Shown: positions 9,250-20,490, counted from the first letter of the stretch. The stretch is DNA of 64,000 nucleotides from Piezodorus guildinii (GCA_023052935.1 CM041292.1:134802951-134866950); one strand, 5' to 3'. Program-made: numbers and translations. The notes: generated from the letters alone by a model not told the origin.

Positions 9250-9970
9250 ATAATTGGTTGATTACCAAATTATTAATTAGTACTGACAAGCATATCTTAA
9301 AATATAAAATTTTAGTTTTACATAACCTATAATTTTTTATCAAGAACGATATATATATATATATATATATAAGTTTATATATATATAAACAATATAAACT
9401 TACATAAATATATATGTTTTTTTATTCAAAGCTTTAAAAGAACAAGGTGCATGTCAAGCTATAATTTTTTATCGACTAGGAAAATGTAAATTAAAAAATC
9501 CTTTCCTGAACATCTGCCTGACTTTATGGAAAAAAGTTTGGATGCTAAGTGTGAGGATGGGTGGGTGGCCTTAAGGTAAGCCCATCCGCCAGCCATATGT
9601 CACGACGCAGGCCCTCAACAAGCAACTGTCGCCACTGCGTTCTTAGGCGGACACACCACCGCGTGCCAAGACGCTTTTTGTCCAATAACGAGTGGTTCAC
9701 TTTACAGTTTCGTCTAGAGAGACACTTAAAAAAGAATAAACAGAGTAAAATAAATATTATAGAGATACCTAAGAAATTTAAAGAATAAACTTCCCAAATA
9801 AGAAAGGTCAAAACGTATTTATTTATACGACAGCAGCACGGACGAAAATGATGAGTGCTTACTTTAATTAGTTTTTGGTGCATTGTAATTTATTGTAACC
9901 AACAAACTGAATTATGATTCATCATCAATTACTTAAATGAATAATTTACTAACGATTTTTTTTTTTAAGT
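9250..9970. other. AT-rich spacer with (AT)n
   Basis: An AT dinucleotide run lies at 9350-9370 and a second imperfect one to 9390. The GC-richer patch 9560-9660 is open in two overlapping antiparallel frames, neither with a recognisable domain. Confidence 0.5.
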
Positions 9971-10265
9971 ACTGGCGTGGATAGAGTACTAGTTTATTGT
10001 ACTTCGGGTTTTGGGTTCGAATCCCGGCTGTGGCATTTTATTTATTATGGATATTATTTATTCTTTTATTCAAGCAGCGGAGCGACCCTTGGGTAGGGAG
10101 ACCCTCGTAGGACAAACAGCATCTATAAAGTGGGCACCCCAAAAAATTGGGTGGGAAACTGGCGGCTGAGCGTAATCTCGGTCTAATCAACTCATCGTAC
10201 GTCCGTTGGCCGAGAAAAAGTGCAAATCTTAAAATGTACTGAACCCAAGACATTACCATGGGTTG
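9971..10265 (+). mobile_element. tRNA-derived SINE, family 1, copy a
   Basis: The head shows the A-box remnant gtggatagagtactag and the B box ggttcgaatcc (10013-10023) followed by cggctgtggca. The body has gcggagcgaccc, ctataaagtgggcacccc and tggcggctgagcg, and the end reads ccatgggttgta. It matches 15312-15588 and 63128-63432. The A box has lost several bases. Confidence 0.8.
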
Positions 10266-12694
10266 TAAAGATACGGTTTCTTAAAAATATTTTTAACTTA
10301 CATTCAGCTGAAAACAATTAACCACAGGAATCACACTTATCATCGCCAGAAGCAAAATTAGTTTTACACTAACGTTGTTTTCAGAGAGCTTCAATGTCGA
10401 TTTCTCGATATGTCGACTTTAGTTGAAAACACAACCAACTACATACATTTTTTATAAAATTCTTTATCTCCAGATAGGTTGAATGAGCAACATCCAGATA
10501 ATATACTTAACAGTAGACAAGGGCGTATTCAGGATTTTCGTTGGGGAGAGAAAGAGGTGTGATTAAAGCCGGTTGAAAATATAAGTTTTTTTTTTTCAAA
10601 TGCTGTTCTATAAACATATTAATTTGAAAATTAAGCATGTGCTTAGAAGTAAAAATAATCTCTAAAAACAAGTTTTATCCTAATACCTTATTTTAATTTC
10701 TTAAATTTATAGTTTTATTTCGACAACTTTTAGTGGAGGAAGTTCGCCGTCTGAATACACCCATGACAGTAGATAAAGTAGCGTCTCATACAAAAGACAA
10801 ACATAACGAAAATCTGTTATTATTTTAAAATAAAAATAACCTAAGTAAAACAATAGTGCTAAAATAGAAAATAAATGAACATGAAAAGAAAAAATTTTAA
10901 AATTCATTTAGAATAATTAAGAAATAGATACATTACATAAATTGAAAAACCTATGTAAAATAATCATAAAGGGATATGTTAACATGACATGAACTGAACT
11001 ATTTTAAAACCCCTATTATTTTCGAACAATATTTTATCATGAATCTAAATTAATGTCTATTGTTCCAATGTCAGATAATTCCAATAAATACTAAACACTG
11101 TGGTAATTTTCTGCCGATATTCCTTGAACTCAATTTGGTATATTTAAGCGTCATAAAATTATGGCAATCGAAATGATAAGGTGCAATTATTCATAGAAAA
11201 ATCTAATTACACCAAAATAGGAGAAATATCGACAGATCATTTTTCGTTACTTCAGCACCTCTTGATTTCCTGAGTTGATTCTTATTTTTGTAAGATAACG
11301 CAAGTTTCATGCCTATTAAGGAGTTCTTGTTAGTCCGTATATATTAAAATTAGAATATGAATGATTCCAGAATTTAATATTTAAAAATAACTGTCCGTTG
11401 TAGGATTTTTTCTTCATCTTCCATTCATAACTTGTTGTCCATTATCGTAGGAAAAGAAATCACTCGAAAATATATAACATTATTGGAAAGTTCTATGCAT
11501 GCAAAGCAAACTAAGCTAAAACAGAGAGCACTGGACTAACCAGTCTTGAATGAGGTGAGGGCATAATGGCTGGATATTACAGTGTGAAACATGGAGTGAT
11601 GAATGTGACTGAGGGAGAGTCGTAATTTAATCTGAGGAAAATGTGGACTGAATGGCTCACGAGTGCCCGGGAGCATGAGTAATTCCTTAGCGGTCCCGGC
11701 ACTGAGAGGAAGGTACTAGTAATAGCCCCAATTATAATATTAGAGAATGCTATACCCTAAGAGAACCCCCTAAGAGATCCATCATTCGCCAAGATATATT
11801 GGTCCTATTTCCTCGAGGATATAATTACAATAGTTCGTCCCACGGTTCTGGTTCGATCCGCACGCCGAGGGCTTCCGAAACAGGAGACTTTATAAATTTT
11901 CATCAGAGCCATTAACAAATTACCATTGAACAAACAGGACTGTCGTCTGTAGCCGGAGGCTGGATCTTATCGAAGGACTATAATAACGATTTTTATCAAC
12001 TTATCATCAGCTCATCTCCTCGGCTTCTCCTAGTAATTTATCTAGCGTCAACGGCCGATCAGTATCAGGTCCGCTATGAACATCCTCAGGCAATGTCCTC
12101 CTTTCCAAACGGTCAAATTCAAAACTGCATCGCTAATAGGCTATTAGAAAAAATAATACATACACCTACTTAACATATAACAATTATTCATCATACGTTT
12201 TTTATTATTAAACAGCGAAGGATTTCATAAAGAATTCAGGATTAATCAGGTCAGAGCTATAATCTAAGGTATAATAAATTAAATTATAAAACAATGGATG
12301 TCAATATCAATTCTGACCTGAAAATTAATTAATATTAATTTGTATGACTACAAAAGAAACCTAAGTTTTATTTGTGGTTAGATGTATTAGTTATGTAATT
12401 CTTGTATTCTTCTTGTTTTGCAGCATTCGATCACATTAATAAATACCCCAGAGATTAAAGAATAAGTGCAAGGCCTAAAAGTAGTAGGATTACAAAATTT
12501 AAAAAGGTAGATAAAATAATAAAATAGTACTACAAGCAGCAATAACGGATTAACAGCCCAATACAGAGTGAATGCGAAGTAAGTAAAGTTAAGACGAAAA
12601 ATAGAAAAATAATAATAATAATATTGACAAATAAATTATTATGAATGAATAAATAAATGAAATAAAAAAAAAAAAATATATATATATATATATA
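10266..12694. other. Spacer; GC-richer island 11540-12130
   Basis: 10266-11530 is AT-rich with no supported feature. 11540-12130 is clearly richer in GC than its surroundings (for example cgagtgcccgggagcatgag) but carries no long frame, repeat match or RNA motif that I recognise. A B-box-like ggttcgatcc occurs at 11851. 12131-12694 is AT-rich and ends in (TA)n (12674-12694). Confidence 0.45.
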
Positions 12695-12721
12695 TTCAGT
12701 CAATGAATAAACAATTTTATC

Positions 12722-12768
12722 TATGCGACGTTTCGAGAATTTATTGTTCTCATAATCATGCCTGGGTA
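12722..12768 (-). ncRNA. Hammerhead-like motif G1 (variant core)
   Basis: On the minus strand: ATGATTA (12753-12759) in place of CTGATGA, one extra T, stem II GAGAA/TTCTC (12735-12739 and 12747-12751), GAAAC (12730-12734), GTC, stem I G-C pairs. Positions 3 and 8 are A and T, which can still pair with each other. Confidence 0.5.
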
Positions 12769-12987
12769 CCATGTGTTGATCTAATTTCTTCATAAAAGAA
12801 ACAAAAAAAAAAAAAAAAATTGTTTATACATTGACTGAAACCTAAGAACAACACAAACTTAAATTATCAACAGTCGAGAACTGATCAAACAATATTATTA
12901 TCAAAAGAATATTAGAAGAAAAATCAACAGTGAAAAAAGAGGAAAAAAATTGGATTTTATGAAGAAATTAGATCAACACATGGTACC

Positions 12988-13034
12988 CAGGCATGATTAT
13001 GAGAACAATAAATTCTCGAAACGTCGCATAGATA
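12988..13034 (+). ncRNA. Hammerhead-like motif G2 (variant core)
   Basis: Variant core ATGATTA at 12993-12999, stem II GAGAA (13001-13005) with TTCTC (13013-13017), GAAAC at 13018-13022, GTC with the expected cut after C13025, then GCA. Stem I pairs GC with GC. All is as in the canonical motifs except core positions 3 (A) and 8 (T). Confidence 0.5.
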
Positions 13035-13206
13035 AAATTGTTTATTCATTGACTGAAACCTAAGAACAACACAAACTTAAATTATCAACAGTCGAGAACT
13101 GATCAAACAATATTATTATCAAAAGGTTATTAGAAGAAAAATCAACAGCGGAAAAAGGGGGAAAAAAATGGGATTTTATGAAGAAATTAGATCAACACAT
13201 GGTACC

Positions 13207-13252
13207 CAGGCATGATTATGAGAACAATAAATTCTCGAAACGTCGCATAGAT
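13207..13252 (+). ncRNA. Hammerhead-like motif G3 (variant core)
   Basis: Identical to G2, one unit downstream: core 13212-13218, GAAAC 13237-13241, expected cut after C13244. Cuts at G2 and G3 would release a 219-nt RNA (13026-13244). Confidence 0.5.
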
Positions 13253-13298
13253 AAAATTGTTTATTCATTGACTGAAACCTAAGAACAACACAAACTTA

Positions 13299-14342
13299 TA
13301 TATATATATTGGAAAAAGGTCCCTTAAGAATTGGACATAAAGGAATAAGAAAAACAAGAATTATGAGTCTGTCCTATAATACTTGTCATATTACTATTAT
13401 GATTATTACGACTGCCCAAATAAACTAACGACCATAATTTTGATAAATCACTTCGCTTGTTATGTTCGTCATTACTGTAGAATAAAATAAGTTATTCAGA
13501 AAATGAATTTCAGGATCAGCCTCTATCCAAAATCCAGTTTTTAAGAGTTTATTTTTGTTTTTTATGTTTTTCAATTAGTAATATGATTTAATTTTAAATA
13601 CAAATATTTGAATTAAAAAGAAATTCTTTTATAAATACTTTTTTTTATATATCGAAATTTATGTATATATTATTAAAATGAGAGGAAATGGTAAGTTAAC
13701 AACTGGAGGAAACTACCGTCAGAATGACATTACACACGCACAACCCCAAATAGCCACACAGCTGCTCTCTTATACTCATGAGACTGAAGAAATTTTGAAA
13801 CGAGTTTCTATGACCAAAAGAATGACAGTGAAAGACAGCAGGATGGATCGCAACAGATGCAACCACGAGACGACCATAATGTATCCTAACACAGAGCATA
13901 GGCAGACCATGTACAAAAAGTAACTAATCTGTTTGTCTTCCAAGACCCATCTGGGATATTTCCAAATTTCGAATCCTATATATTTTCCAATTAAGACAGC
14001 GTTATTCTAAAGCAATGAGTTGTTGATCTCATTTTCTAATTTTGGACCGACAAAGTTTACTCGAAGACACCTCCAAGAAAAGAAGCATTTATAAATAGGA
14101 TGGAATGGAGGACAGTTACTCTTCATGAATGAGAAAAACTTACAAAGAAAAATCTCAGTTTACAAATTCGTTTACACTTAATTTTCCACATATTTTTCAA
14201 ATTGTTCCATTTATTTATTTCTTGTTATTCAAAATAAATAATTAACTGAAATAGTTTCCAGGGACACGGGCCCAGAGTAAGTATTTGAGCTGTTTACTTC
14301 GAAAGTTGCCATTCAGTAAGTCCATTTATATTTACGAAATTT
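13299..14342. other. Spacer; one unassigned open frame
   Basis: This stretch is AT-rich. An 81-codon ATG frame (13678-13923) is polar with no recognisable domain; its antisense is also open. I see no other signal. Confidence 0.45.
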
Positions 14343-14354
14343 ATTATTGATATT

Positions 14355-14721
14355 TTTCTCATCATTGTCGTCATTGTTCTTTTGTTCTAATATTTGTTCG
14401 TTAATTATCAGGCCGATTTGCAAAAGAAATTCTTGGATATTTTTTTAAAACACTTTATTTATTCCAGTATCGCGACGTTTCAGCCTCTAGGGCCATTTTC
14501 AAGCTTCATGCATATCCATCTCAATTATCTTTTAATTTTACCGCTTTTCACCAGCGTCGTCATAATTTTTTTTAAATGTCATTTTTCAAAAAAAACAAAA
14601 AAAAAAAACAACAGTTTTCAGCCGCCTTTTAGGTGTTCTCGTGCGCGACTGGAATAAATAAAGTGTTTTAAAAAAATATCCAAGAATTTCTTTTGCAAAT
14701 CGGCCTGATAATTAACGAACA
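14355..14721 (-). mobile_element. Penelope-type ribozyme element, family K
   Basis: Inverted arms of about 80 bp (14394-14476 and 14643-14722) enclose 166 bp without coding capacity. The flanks carry attattgatatt at 14343-14354 and 14722-14733, a 12-bp target duplication. Read on the minus strand, the far end has an extra tail of about 39 bases beyond the inverted arm, the same asymmetry as in families D and E. One arm holds a ribozyme motif; the other is cut inside it. Confidence 0.7.
14468..14510 (-). ncRNA. Hammerhead-like motif K (variant core)
   Basis: On the minus strand: TTGAAAA (14496-14502) in place of CTGATGA, one extra T, stem II GGCC (14491-14494) with GGCT (14482-14485), GAAAC (14477-14481), GTC, GCG. 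Stem I pairs GC with GC. Core positions 3 and 8 are T and A, a Watson-Crick alternative to C-G. Confidence 0.5.
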
Positions 14722-14733
14722 ATTATTGATATT

Positions 14734-14975
14734 GTTCAAAGGCAACAACTTAAGATAATTTTAATTATTTAGTGTTAAACGAGATAGATGTTTTTGGACC
14801 ATTGCATTAGTTGAATAATCAGAAACATTTCAATTTAAGAATAAATAGGCTTAGTCTACGTTAGAAATAAACAGTTCATTTATTAGTAGGAACGTCATCC
14901 AATATATTATGTTTTGTTTCGACTCTAATTTATTTTAATGATGGAATAATATTTGACCGCACATAGAATACAAGA
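14734..14975. other. AT-rich spacer
   Basis: Nothing recognised. Confidence 0.5.
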
Positions 14976-15150
14976 AATTGGTTGGAGTGCGATACAAATA
15001 AAACACTTCATATCATATTCTAATTACTTGTTTTTATTATAAATATCAATTTGCAACTTTTTAAGATAATCTCAGAGTCAACACTATGGGCCGAAACGTC
15101 AGCACACAATAAAAAAAAAATGTTTTCTTAATGACCGCACCCTCAAACCT
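14976..15150 (+). mobile_element. Degenerate family-E-like ribozyme element
   Basis: Inverted ends ttggttggagtgcg (14978-14991) and gaccgcaccctcaaacc (15133-15149) match the terminal module of family E. Between them lies a ribozyme remnant at 15072-15112: cagagtcaac and then gggccgaaacgtcagcac (GAAAC 15093-15097). The CTGATGA box and half of stem II are deleted. Confidence 0.6.
15072..15112 (+). ncRNA. Hammerhead remnant, catalytic box deleted
   Basis: Stem I side agtcaac and the 3' half of stem II plus GAAACGTC remain. The CTGATGA and the first strand of stem II are gone, so it cannot cleave. Confidence 0.55.
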
Positions 15151-15311
15151 ACTTTTATATCATATAAATATTAACTTTTTTCAATTTATATTTTCCAAAT
15201 TATGTATTTTAGAACTTTTGTTTCGTTTTGCTTCTAATTATATATTTTTTTTATTTCTCATCACCATTGACTTTTACTGTCTTACTAGTTATTATACATA
15301 TTTTCTCTTTA

Positions 15312-15588
15312 AGGGAGCTGGGTGGTCTAGTGGATAGAGCACTACTTTACTGTCCTCCGGGTCCTGAGTCCGAAACCCGGCTGTAGCAGAATATTATTTA
15401 TGCTGTTAATTTAGCTGGGGGGCGACCCTAGGGCCTCCTTGTGGGTTACCCAAGTTTAGGTACCCAAAATTGGGGAAAAACCTGGCGGCTGAGTGACTGC
15501 CAAGTCACCTTATTGCACTGCCGTTGGCCTAGAAACAGTAAGAATTTCTATATGTACTGAGCACAAGTCCCTTCATGGGTTGTAGAAG
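15312..15588 (+). mobile_element. tRNA-derived SINE, family 1, copy b
   Basis: An exact 17-bp target duplication (tacatattttctcttta, 15295-15311 and 15589-15605) bounds a 277-bp element. The head has the A box tggtctagtgg with atagagcact and a weakened B box gagtccgaaaccc. The body has ggggggcgaccctaggg and cctggcggctgagtg, and it ends ttcatgggttgtag. Pol III transcription from the head and LINE-assisted insertion are typical for this class. Confidence 0.9.
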
Positions 15589-15605
15589 TACATATTTTCT
15601 CTTTA

Positions 15606-17568
15606 TACCGTATCATTACTTACTATACATATTTTTTTAAACTGATTATGATTTGTTTTTCATAGCCTTGAAGATAGCCTAAAATTTGAGCCAATACATA
15701 AATTGAGGTTACTTAGTTTAATTGTTTGAATGACCACAAACCAATTTCTCCACATAATTATTTAATTTTATAGCGATAACGTTTCACTCTGGTATGAAAG
15801 TGTGCTATAATTACAATCACCAATGGCTTAAGATTGTAATATTTGTCAAAAACATCTGTTCAAAACAAAAACAATATTTTTTGTGACACTTGAGTCCTAA
15901 GTTAAACCGTAACTTCTTAACATTGGGACGGGAAGTAATTCAACACGCATTGAAGCACATCTAATACCTTCCAGCTTTCTGAATGAATCGCTATTATTAT
16001 TATAATACTGGAATTATTAAAAATATTTTACAACAAAAGATGGTATGGGTGATGAAAGGAACTTCCGTTAGCGAAGGAATAAAATAAAAATTCTCATTAA
16101 AAATAGAGAGATTAAAAAAAAAATATACAGAAAAAAAAATTATATTGGGGTCTTCTTAAGCCCCCTCTTAATTTGCCGGAAAAAAGACATTTCTGTCAGA
16201 AAGGTTGGCAGTTAGACAGCCCCCTAAGAAGGATCTAAAGATGAAAATCCGCCAGTTCCATTATTTCTTGGTAATTAAAGTAGAGATGCCTCAGTGGAAA
16301 ACAATGCCACGCCGAGGGGAGGGTTCGAGAGTTATGGAAAAAAAATACAACAATTAAACAAATAAAAAATACCTCTTTACTTCAGTTTTAATTAAATGAT
16401 ACTTATCACTCTGATTAGTCGTTAGCAGGCGGACCAAGAAAAGTCTGGAGTCCGGCGAGTTAATGATGGAGCGGCGGATCTTCAAATATGATTAAATAGT
16501 TCTAATGATCTCATATCTTGACAGCAGGACATTATCCTTCACAGCTGACCTATTTCAACTTCATATAAATCTTTCTATACACTTGTCTAAGGCATTGTAT
16601 AGATATATAATATTTGTCAAGTAAAGGATTATTCCAAATAAAAACTCAATATGAGTGAAATATGGAAAAGTTCAGTAAGGGACTGGGGCACAAGAGAAAT
16701 TTGTACTAAGAGAGATACATTTATTGAACAAGTGATGTTGCCAAACATGATTGGGTCACTTTTACACAGCGTACTTAATTTTCTTTATAGGACTATTTTT
16801 ATATAATGATTTAAATATACAATAAAAAATATAGTTTACTATTTTTTAATTTTAAAAAAAATTATTTTTCTTATTATGTTATTTTTTTTCTTAAGCTCGA
16901 TTGCCTTAATCTTAATCCAAATAAATATATTTTAAAAATAAATTAATTATAATAATATCACAACATGACAACCTACATCAACTATATGAAACACTGCTTC
17001 AATATTAAATCTCTAGTATATATAATAAGAAAAAAATTAAAAGACTGAAATCTAAATAAAAATATGCACCTACATGTCCTTGCAATGATCCCTGTTTTAC
17101 CTGATACGAGTAGATGTGATGGTGTTTATGTCCCAGGGAGTCGAGGATAATAATAACTAATCAAATCAGAGTCATATTGGTATGTTGTTTTTTTACACAG
17201 GTACTTTTTTTCTCTCAGGAACGTCAAATTGTCTTGTTTTTCTCCCCGTTTAACTTATCTTAGTACGAAATACAAAGGAAGCAAAAGCATCCCTATCATG
17301 AAAATTTTCGAATCCTAGTTCCAACGGAAATACTCTAAAATATCGAGAGATGCTGTTTGGTAAGATGAAATGAAAAGTCAAACGGAACAGAAACTACATA
17401 TTACAGATATGTATAAAGCTAGATTAGACATATTCTAGTGTTAAAAGTCTGGGATTCTTGCGAAATTTTACAAAACGCGAAACCACCGTAAATGGAACTT
17501 TTTACAAGACATTTATCAACTATTTTAATTAACTTTTTAGTACCAACTTAATAGACGCTTGTGGGCCC
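15606..17568. other. AT-rich spacer with an R1 fragment
   Basis: No gene seen. About 17265-17345 matches the left end of R1 (gaaaattttcgaatcctag). The rest is A/T-rich with short A-runs, and a somewhat GC-richer patch 16140-16330 is without a frame. Confidence 0.5.
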
Positions 17569-18863
17569 CAGGATGCTCTCCCTACTCCATGTTTCACCCT
17601 TGGCTGATTCCCTCATCATCCTCTTAAGGTACAAGCGGAAGTGAGCCAGAGCTCCTTCAAAAATGACGCCACTGCAATGATATCAATATACGAACGGAGG
17701 CGTTCGACTCAGTGTCCCATAGTCTACTAGTAAGACACTGCAGAACAATGAGTTTCCGGAGCAGCTCACACACTCTTGCGTTCATTCCTCCAGAGGCGTA
17801 AGATAGAAGTGCTGGTTGGCGGAGCCTTCTCCGAGAAAATCGACCTCACCTGCGGAGTTCCTCAAGGGTCTGTGCTATCACCAGTACTATTCTCCATCTA
17901 CACAGCTGAAACTGTTGAAGCAAAATACAAAACAGCTACTGTAGCGGCCTACGCCGATGATATAGCGATTTACAGTAGCTCGATGAACGCAGAGACAGCT
18001 CTACATCAGGCGGAGTTGGCTTGTAATGAGATTACAAAAAAAATGGAGAAATTAAATATTAGAGTTAATCCCAAGAAGACCGACTGTATTATTTTTTTTT
18101 TTCCAGAAGAATAAGCGCCGTTTACCGAAGACCTACGTGGTAACGGGAATAAAAAACAAGCCTGCCAATAGGATCGTTTACCTGGGCATTACCCTAGACA
18201 GGCACCTCACATTGTCTAATCACTGCCTCAAAAAGATTAGCTCGGCTAGACCAAGTCCTATCGACTAAATCATTTACTAACGTCGCCGAATCTATCCCTC
18301 CGCCTGAAAATATTAATCTATAAATCATTAATTAGACCGGCCCTCCTATACGGAGCACCGATGCTAACTAATATATAACCAATCCCCAGCAAAAAAGCTC
18401 CAGCAGTTTCAAAATGGAGTCCTGAGACGAATAGTGAGGTATACTTCTCTTAAAAGGACGAAGACAGGCCAAATACACGACACCCTTCGAACTTCCGACC
18501 GTGACAGAGTTCATTCCCGGAGACATATCAAATTCTTTGATAGTCTCCGGTACTGCACGAATCCACTGTTTAACACACTGGACTCCACAGGAGGCCAAAG
18601 CGCTGGCAAGATTATGAAAAGACCCTCAGACTATACTGAGAAACCATAACTTGACTAACTGACTCAGAAAGACTAGTGAGTCCCATCACTAAACGTGACT
18701 CCCATTCGCTCCCATATACCGAAAATTTTTGTATCCTCTGTCCCCTCTTATAATGCATGTAATGCAGAAAAAGAGATCCCATCTTCAGAGATCTCATATT
18801 CCTTCCTCTATTTCGATTCCAACCCCAACTCCCATGGGGCTTAGGAAAAAAAAAAAAAAAAAA
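17569..18863 (+). pseudogene. Jockey-clade LINE reverse transcriptase, 5' truncated
   Basis: From about 17690 the frame shows AFDSVPHSLLV, then LLRSFLQRRKIEVLVGGAFS, CGVPQGSVLSPVLFSIY (about 17850-17905) and AAYADDIAIYSS (about 17947-17982), the catalytic YADD of Jockey RT. After NPKKTDCIIFF a T-run causes a frameshift (18090-18102). Later frames show LRLKILIYKSLIRPALLYGA and PNTRHPS before decaying. The 3' UTR closes with a 19-base A tail (18845-18863), which marks the true 3' end. The segment 17569-17700 is rearranged. It is an inactive LINE on the plus strand. Confidence 0.85.
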
Positions 18864-19015
18864 ATATGAGAAATGAGCCCCGTCAACTTAAAAATCATTT
18901 TAAAAATTCCGCAATACCTTAAAATGCATAAAAGTTACAGTAAAAAAGGAATAAATTTAATAATAAAATATTAAAAAATCAAAATATATTGAGGGTGTAT
19001 AGTCGACTGTAGAAA

Positions 19016-19302
19016 CTATTATAGGTGGAATAAAATTTGTTATGCTTATCATCATCAGATTATGAATCATATTATCATTATTTGTATCTATAATATTTAA
19101 GTATGTTGGTATATTTTCTGTTTTATTTCAAATGTTATCATTGTCACTACATTTAGAAGAAAATTTTCATTATCATATTAATATGTATCTCTTTTGTTCT
19201 GATGTTTGTAGCCCTGATGATGACTCACAAGCTTGAGCAGAAACGTTGGCAAAATTAAAAACTTTTCAAAAATGACTGATTCCTGACTATTCCACCTATA
19301 AT
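19016..19302 (+). mobile_element. Penelope-type ribozyme element, family H
   Basis: Short inverted ends attataggtggaata (19018-19032) and tattccacctataat (about 19288-19302) enclose a hammerhead near the right end, followed by aaaattaaaaac, as after the ribozyme of family D. No coding sequence is seen. The left end is only a short remnant of the inverted arm. Confidence 0.6.
19205..19258 (+). ncRNA. Hammerhead ribozyme motif H
   Basis: CTGATGA at 19214-19220, GAAAC at 19240-19244, then GTT with the expected cut after T19247. Stem I pairs GCC (19211-19213) with GGC (19248-19250). Stem II keeps CTCA/TGAG but two basal pairs are mismatched (GA against CA), which should weaken it. Confidence 0.7.
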
Positions 19303-20216
19303 AAAAAAATCAAGAATTTTACATAATGGGGATAAGAAAAAAAAAATTAACCATACAAGGGGTCGAATAAAGCCAAGAGTTGTGGACTGTGATACCTATT
19401 CTAATGAAAGCTTTATTTAATTTATATTGATGATAACAACTGTCCATAAAAAATACAAATAAATCTCTAAATATATAAAATGATACAGCGATTCTTAGTT
19501 TTAGCGAACTCCTAAACCACGGGACGGATTTTGATACGGTAACAACCATCACTGAGTGCATTCTTTCATGAAGGTTTCTAAGTAAACTATATTGCAACTT
19601 AGCTTTTCTTTAGGAGGGAAAAATAAAATTTATGTGACCAAGTCATCAAAAAATGATTCCTTAAATATGACTAGTAATATAGACGTATAAAGCGAAAGAT
19701 CATAGAAAAGTTAATATGCAATACAACTTATCGTACAAGTTAATATAAAATTTTTGTAAGCCCATAAACTTGTAACATATGTTATTAGTATAGAGGGAGG
19801 TAATGATAGTTTAATGTTGCCACCGTCGTACAATATCGTATAAGTTATGTTCTTTCATTCAGTGCGCAAGACTTTAGAAACAATATTACGTACCAAACCT
19901 AAAGTAAGTTTCCAAAATTAAATGGAAAGTTTTAATAAAATACTTCATTTGAAATATAAATTATCCGTATAGGCGTTGATGACCTTGATGTTTTACGCCT
20001 CAAAGCACGAACAAACAAACAAACAATATGGAATATAAAACAGTCATAAGCCGAATAGGATATGGACCTTTGCTATATCTATAGTTTTTGAAAACATACA
20101 TTGCAATCAAGTTTTTTTTAAATGGAAAAAATTTAATTTTCTAGAATCTATGCTTAAAAAATAACATAGAGATCTACGACATTTTTCGACGATCGCCAAG
20201 TTTCTCATTTTGTGCA
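19303..20216. other. AT-rich spacer, nothing recognised
   Basis: No supported frame, repeat or RNA motif. Confidence 0.5.
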
Positions 20217-20490
20217 AATTCAGCGCATAAAATGGCTGGGACACGTTAACAAAATGGATGAAGGTAGAGATTTCCAGAATGTAATGAAGTAAATTATATT
20301 ATGAGACCCCGAATGGAGTAAGACCATGTGAAAGACCGTAGAGAAGGTAGAAGGACTCCGTGGCTAAAAGGGTGTGAGGTACTCAATTGAGGATGGTAGG
20401 AGTATCCAGTAGACATGCTGCTGATCGAAATGGTTGGGAAAGGGCAGTTGAGAGAGCCAAGGGCAGCTTCAGGCGCCTGTCGAGCCGATA
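20217..20490 (+). pseudogene. LINE ORF2 C-terminal remnant (RTE/CR1-like)
   Basis: The translation gives IQRIKWLGHVNKMDEGRDFQ, the R-L-K-W-x-G-H-V motif that follows RT in many LINE proteins, then in mixed frames RPCERP, RRRRTPWLKG and RAASGACRA. The match to the usual C-terminal G-R-P-x-x-R-W region is degraded by stops and frameshifts. It ends at gataaataaata. No catalytic part is present. Confidence 0.6.

Larger units (their letters stand above)
12695..13298 (+). repeat. Tandem ribozyme repeat (218/219-bp units), retrozyme-like
   Basis: Two head-to-tail units (12818-13035, 218 bp; 13036-13254, 219 bp) and the start of a third (13255-13298) are nearly identical. To their left, 12695-12800 is an inverted copy of the unit's last 100 bp. 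Each unit ends with a hammerhead-like motif. The array is bounded by (TA)n runs on both sides. Tandem monomers of 150-400 bp with a type I hammerhead are the hallmark of metazoan retrozymes. No protein is encoded. Confidence 0.8.

Noticed and set aside
13784..13801. Hammerhead-like string CTGAAGA ... GAAAC
   Set aside because: Only six A/T bases lie between the boxes, so stem II cannot form, and no GTH cleavage triplet follows.
18368..18797. Minus-strand open frames across the Jockey RT
   Set aside because: Antisense of decayed plus-strand RT; no motifs of their own.
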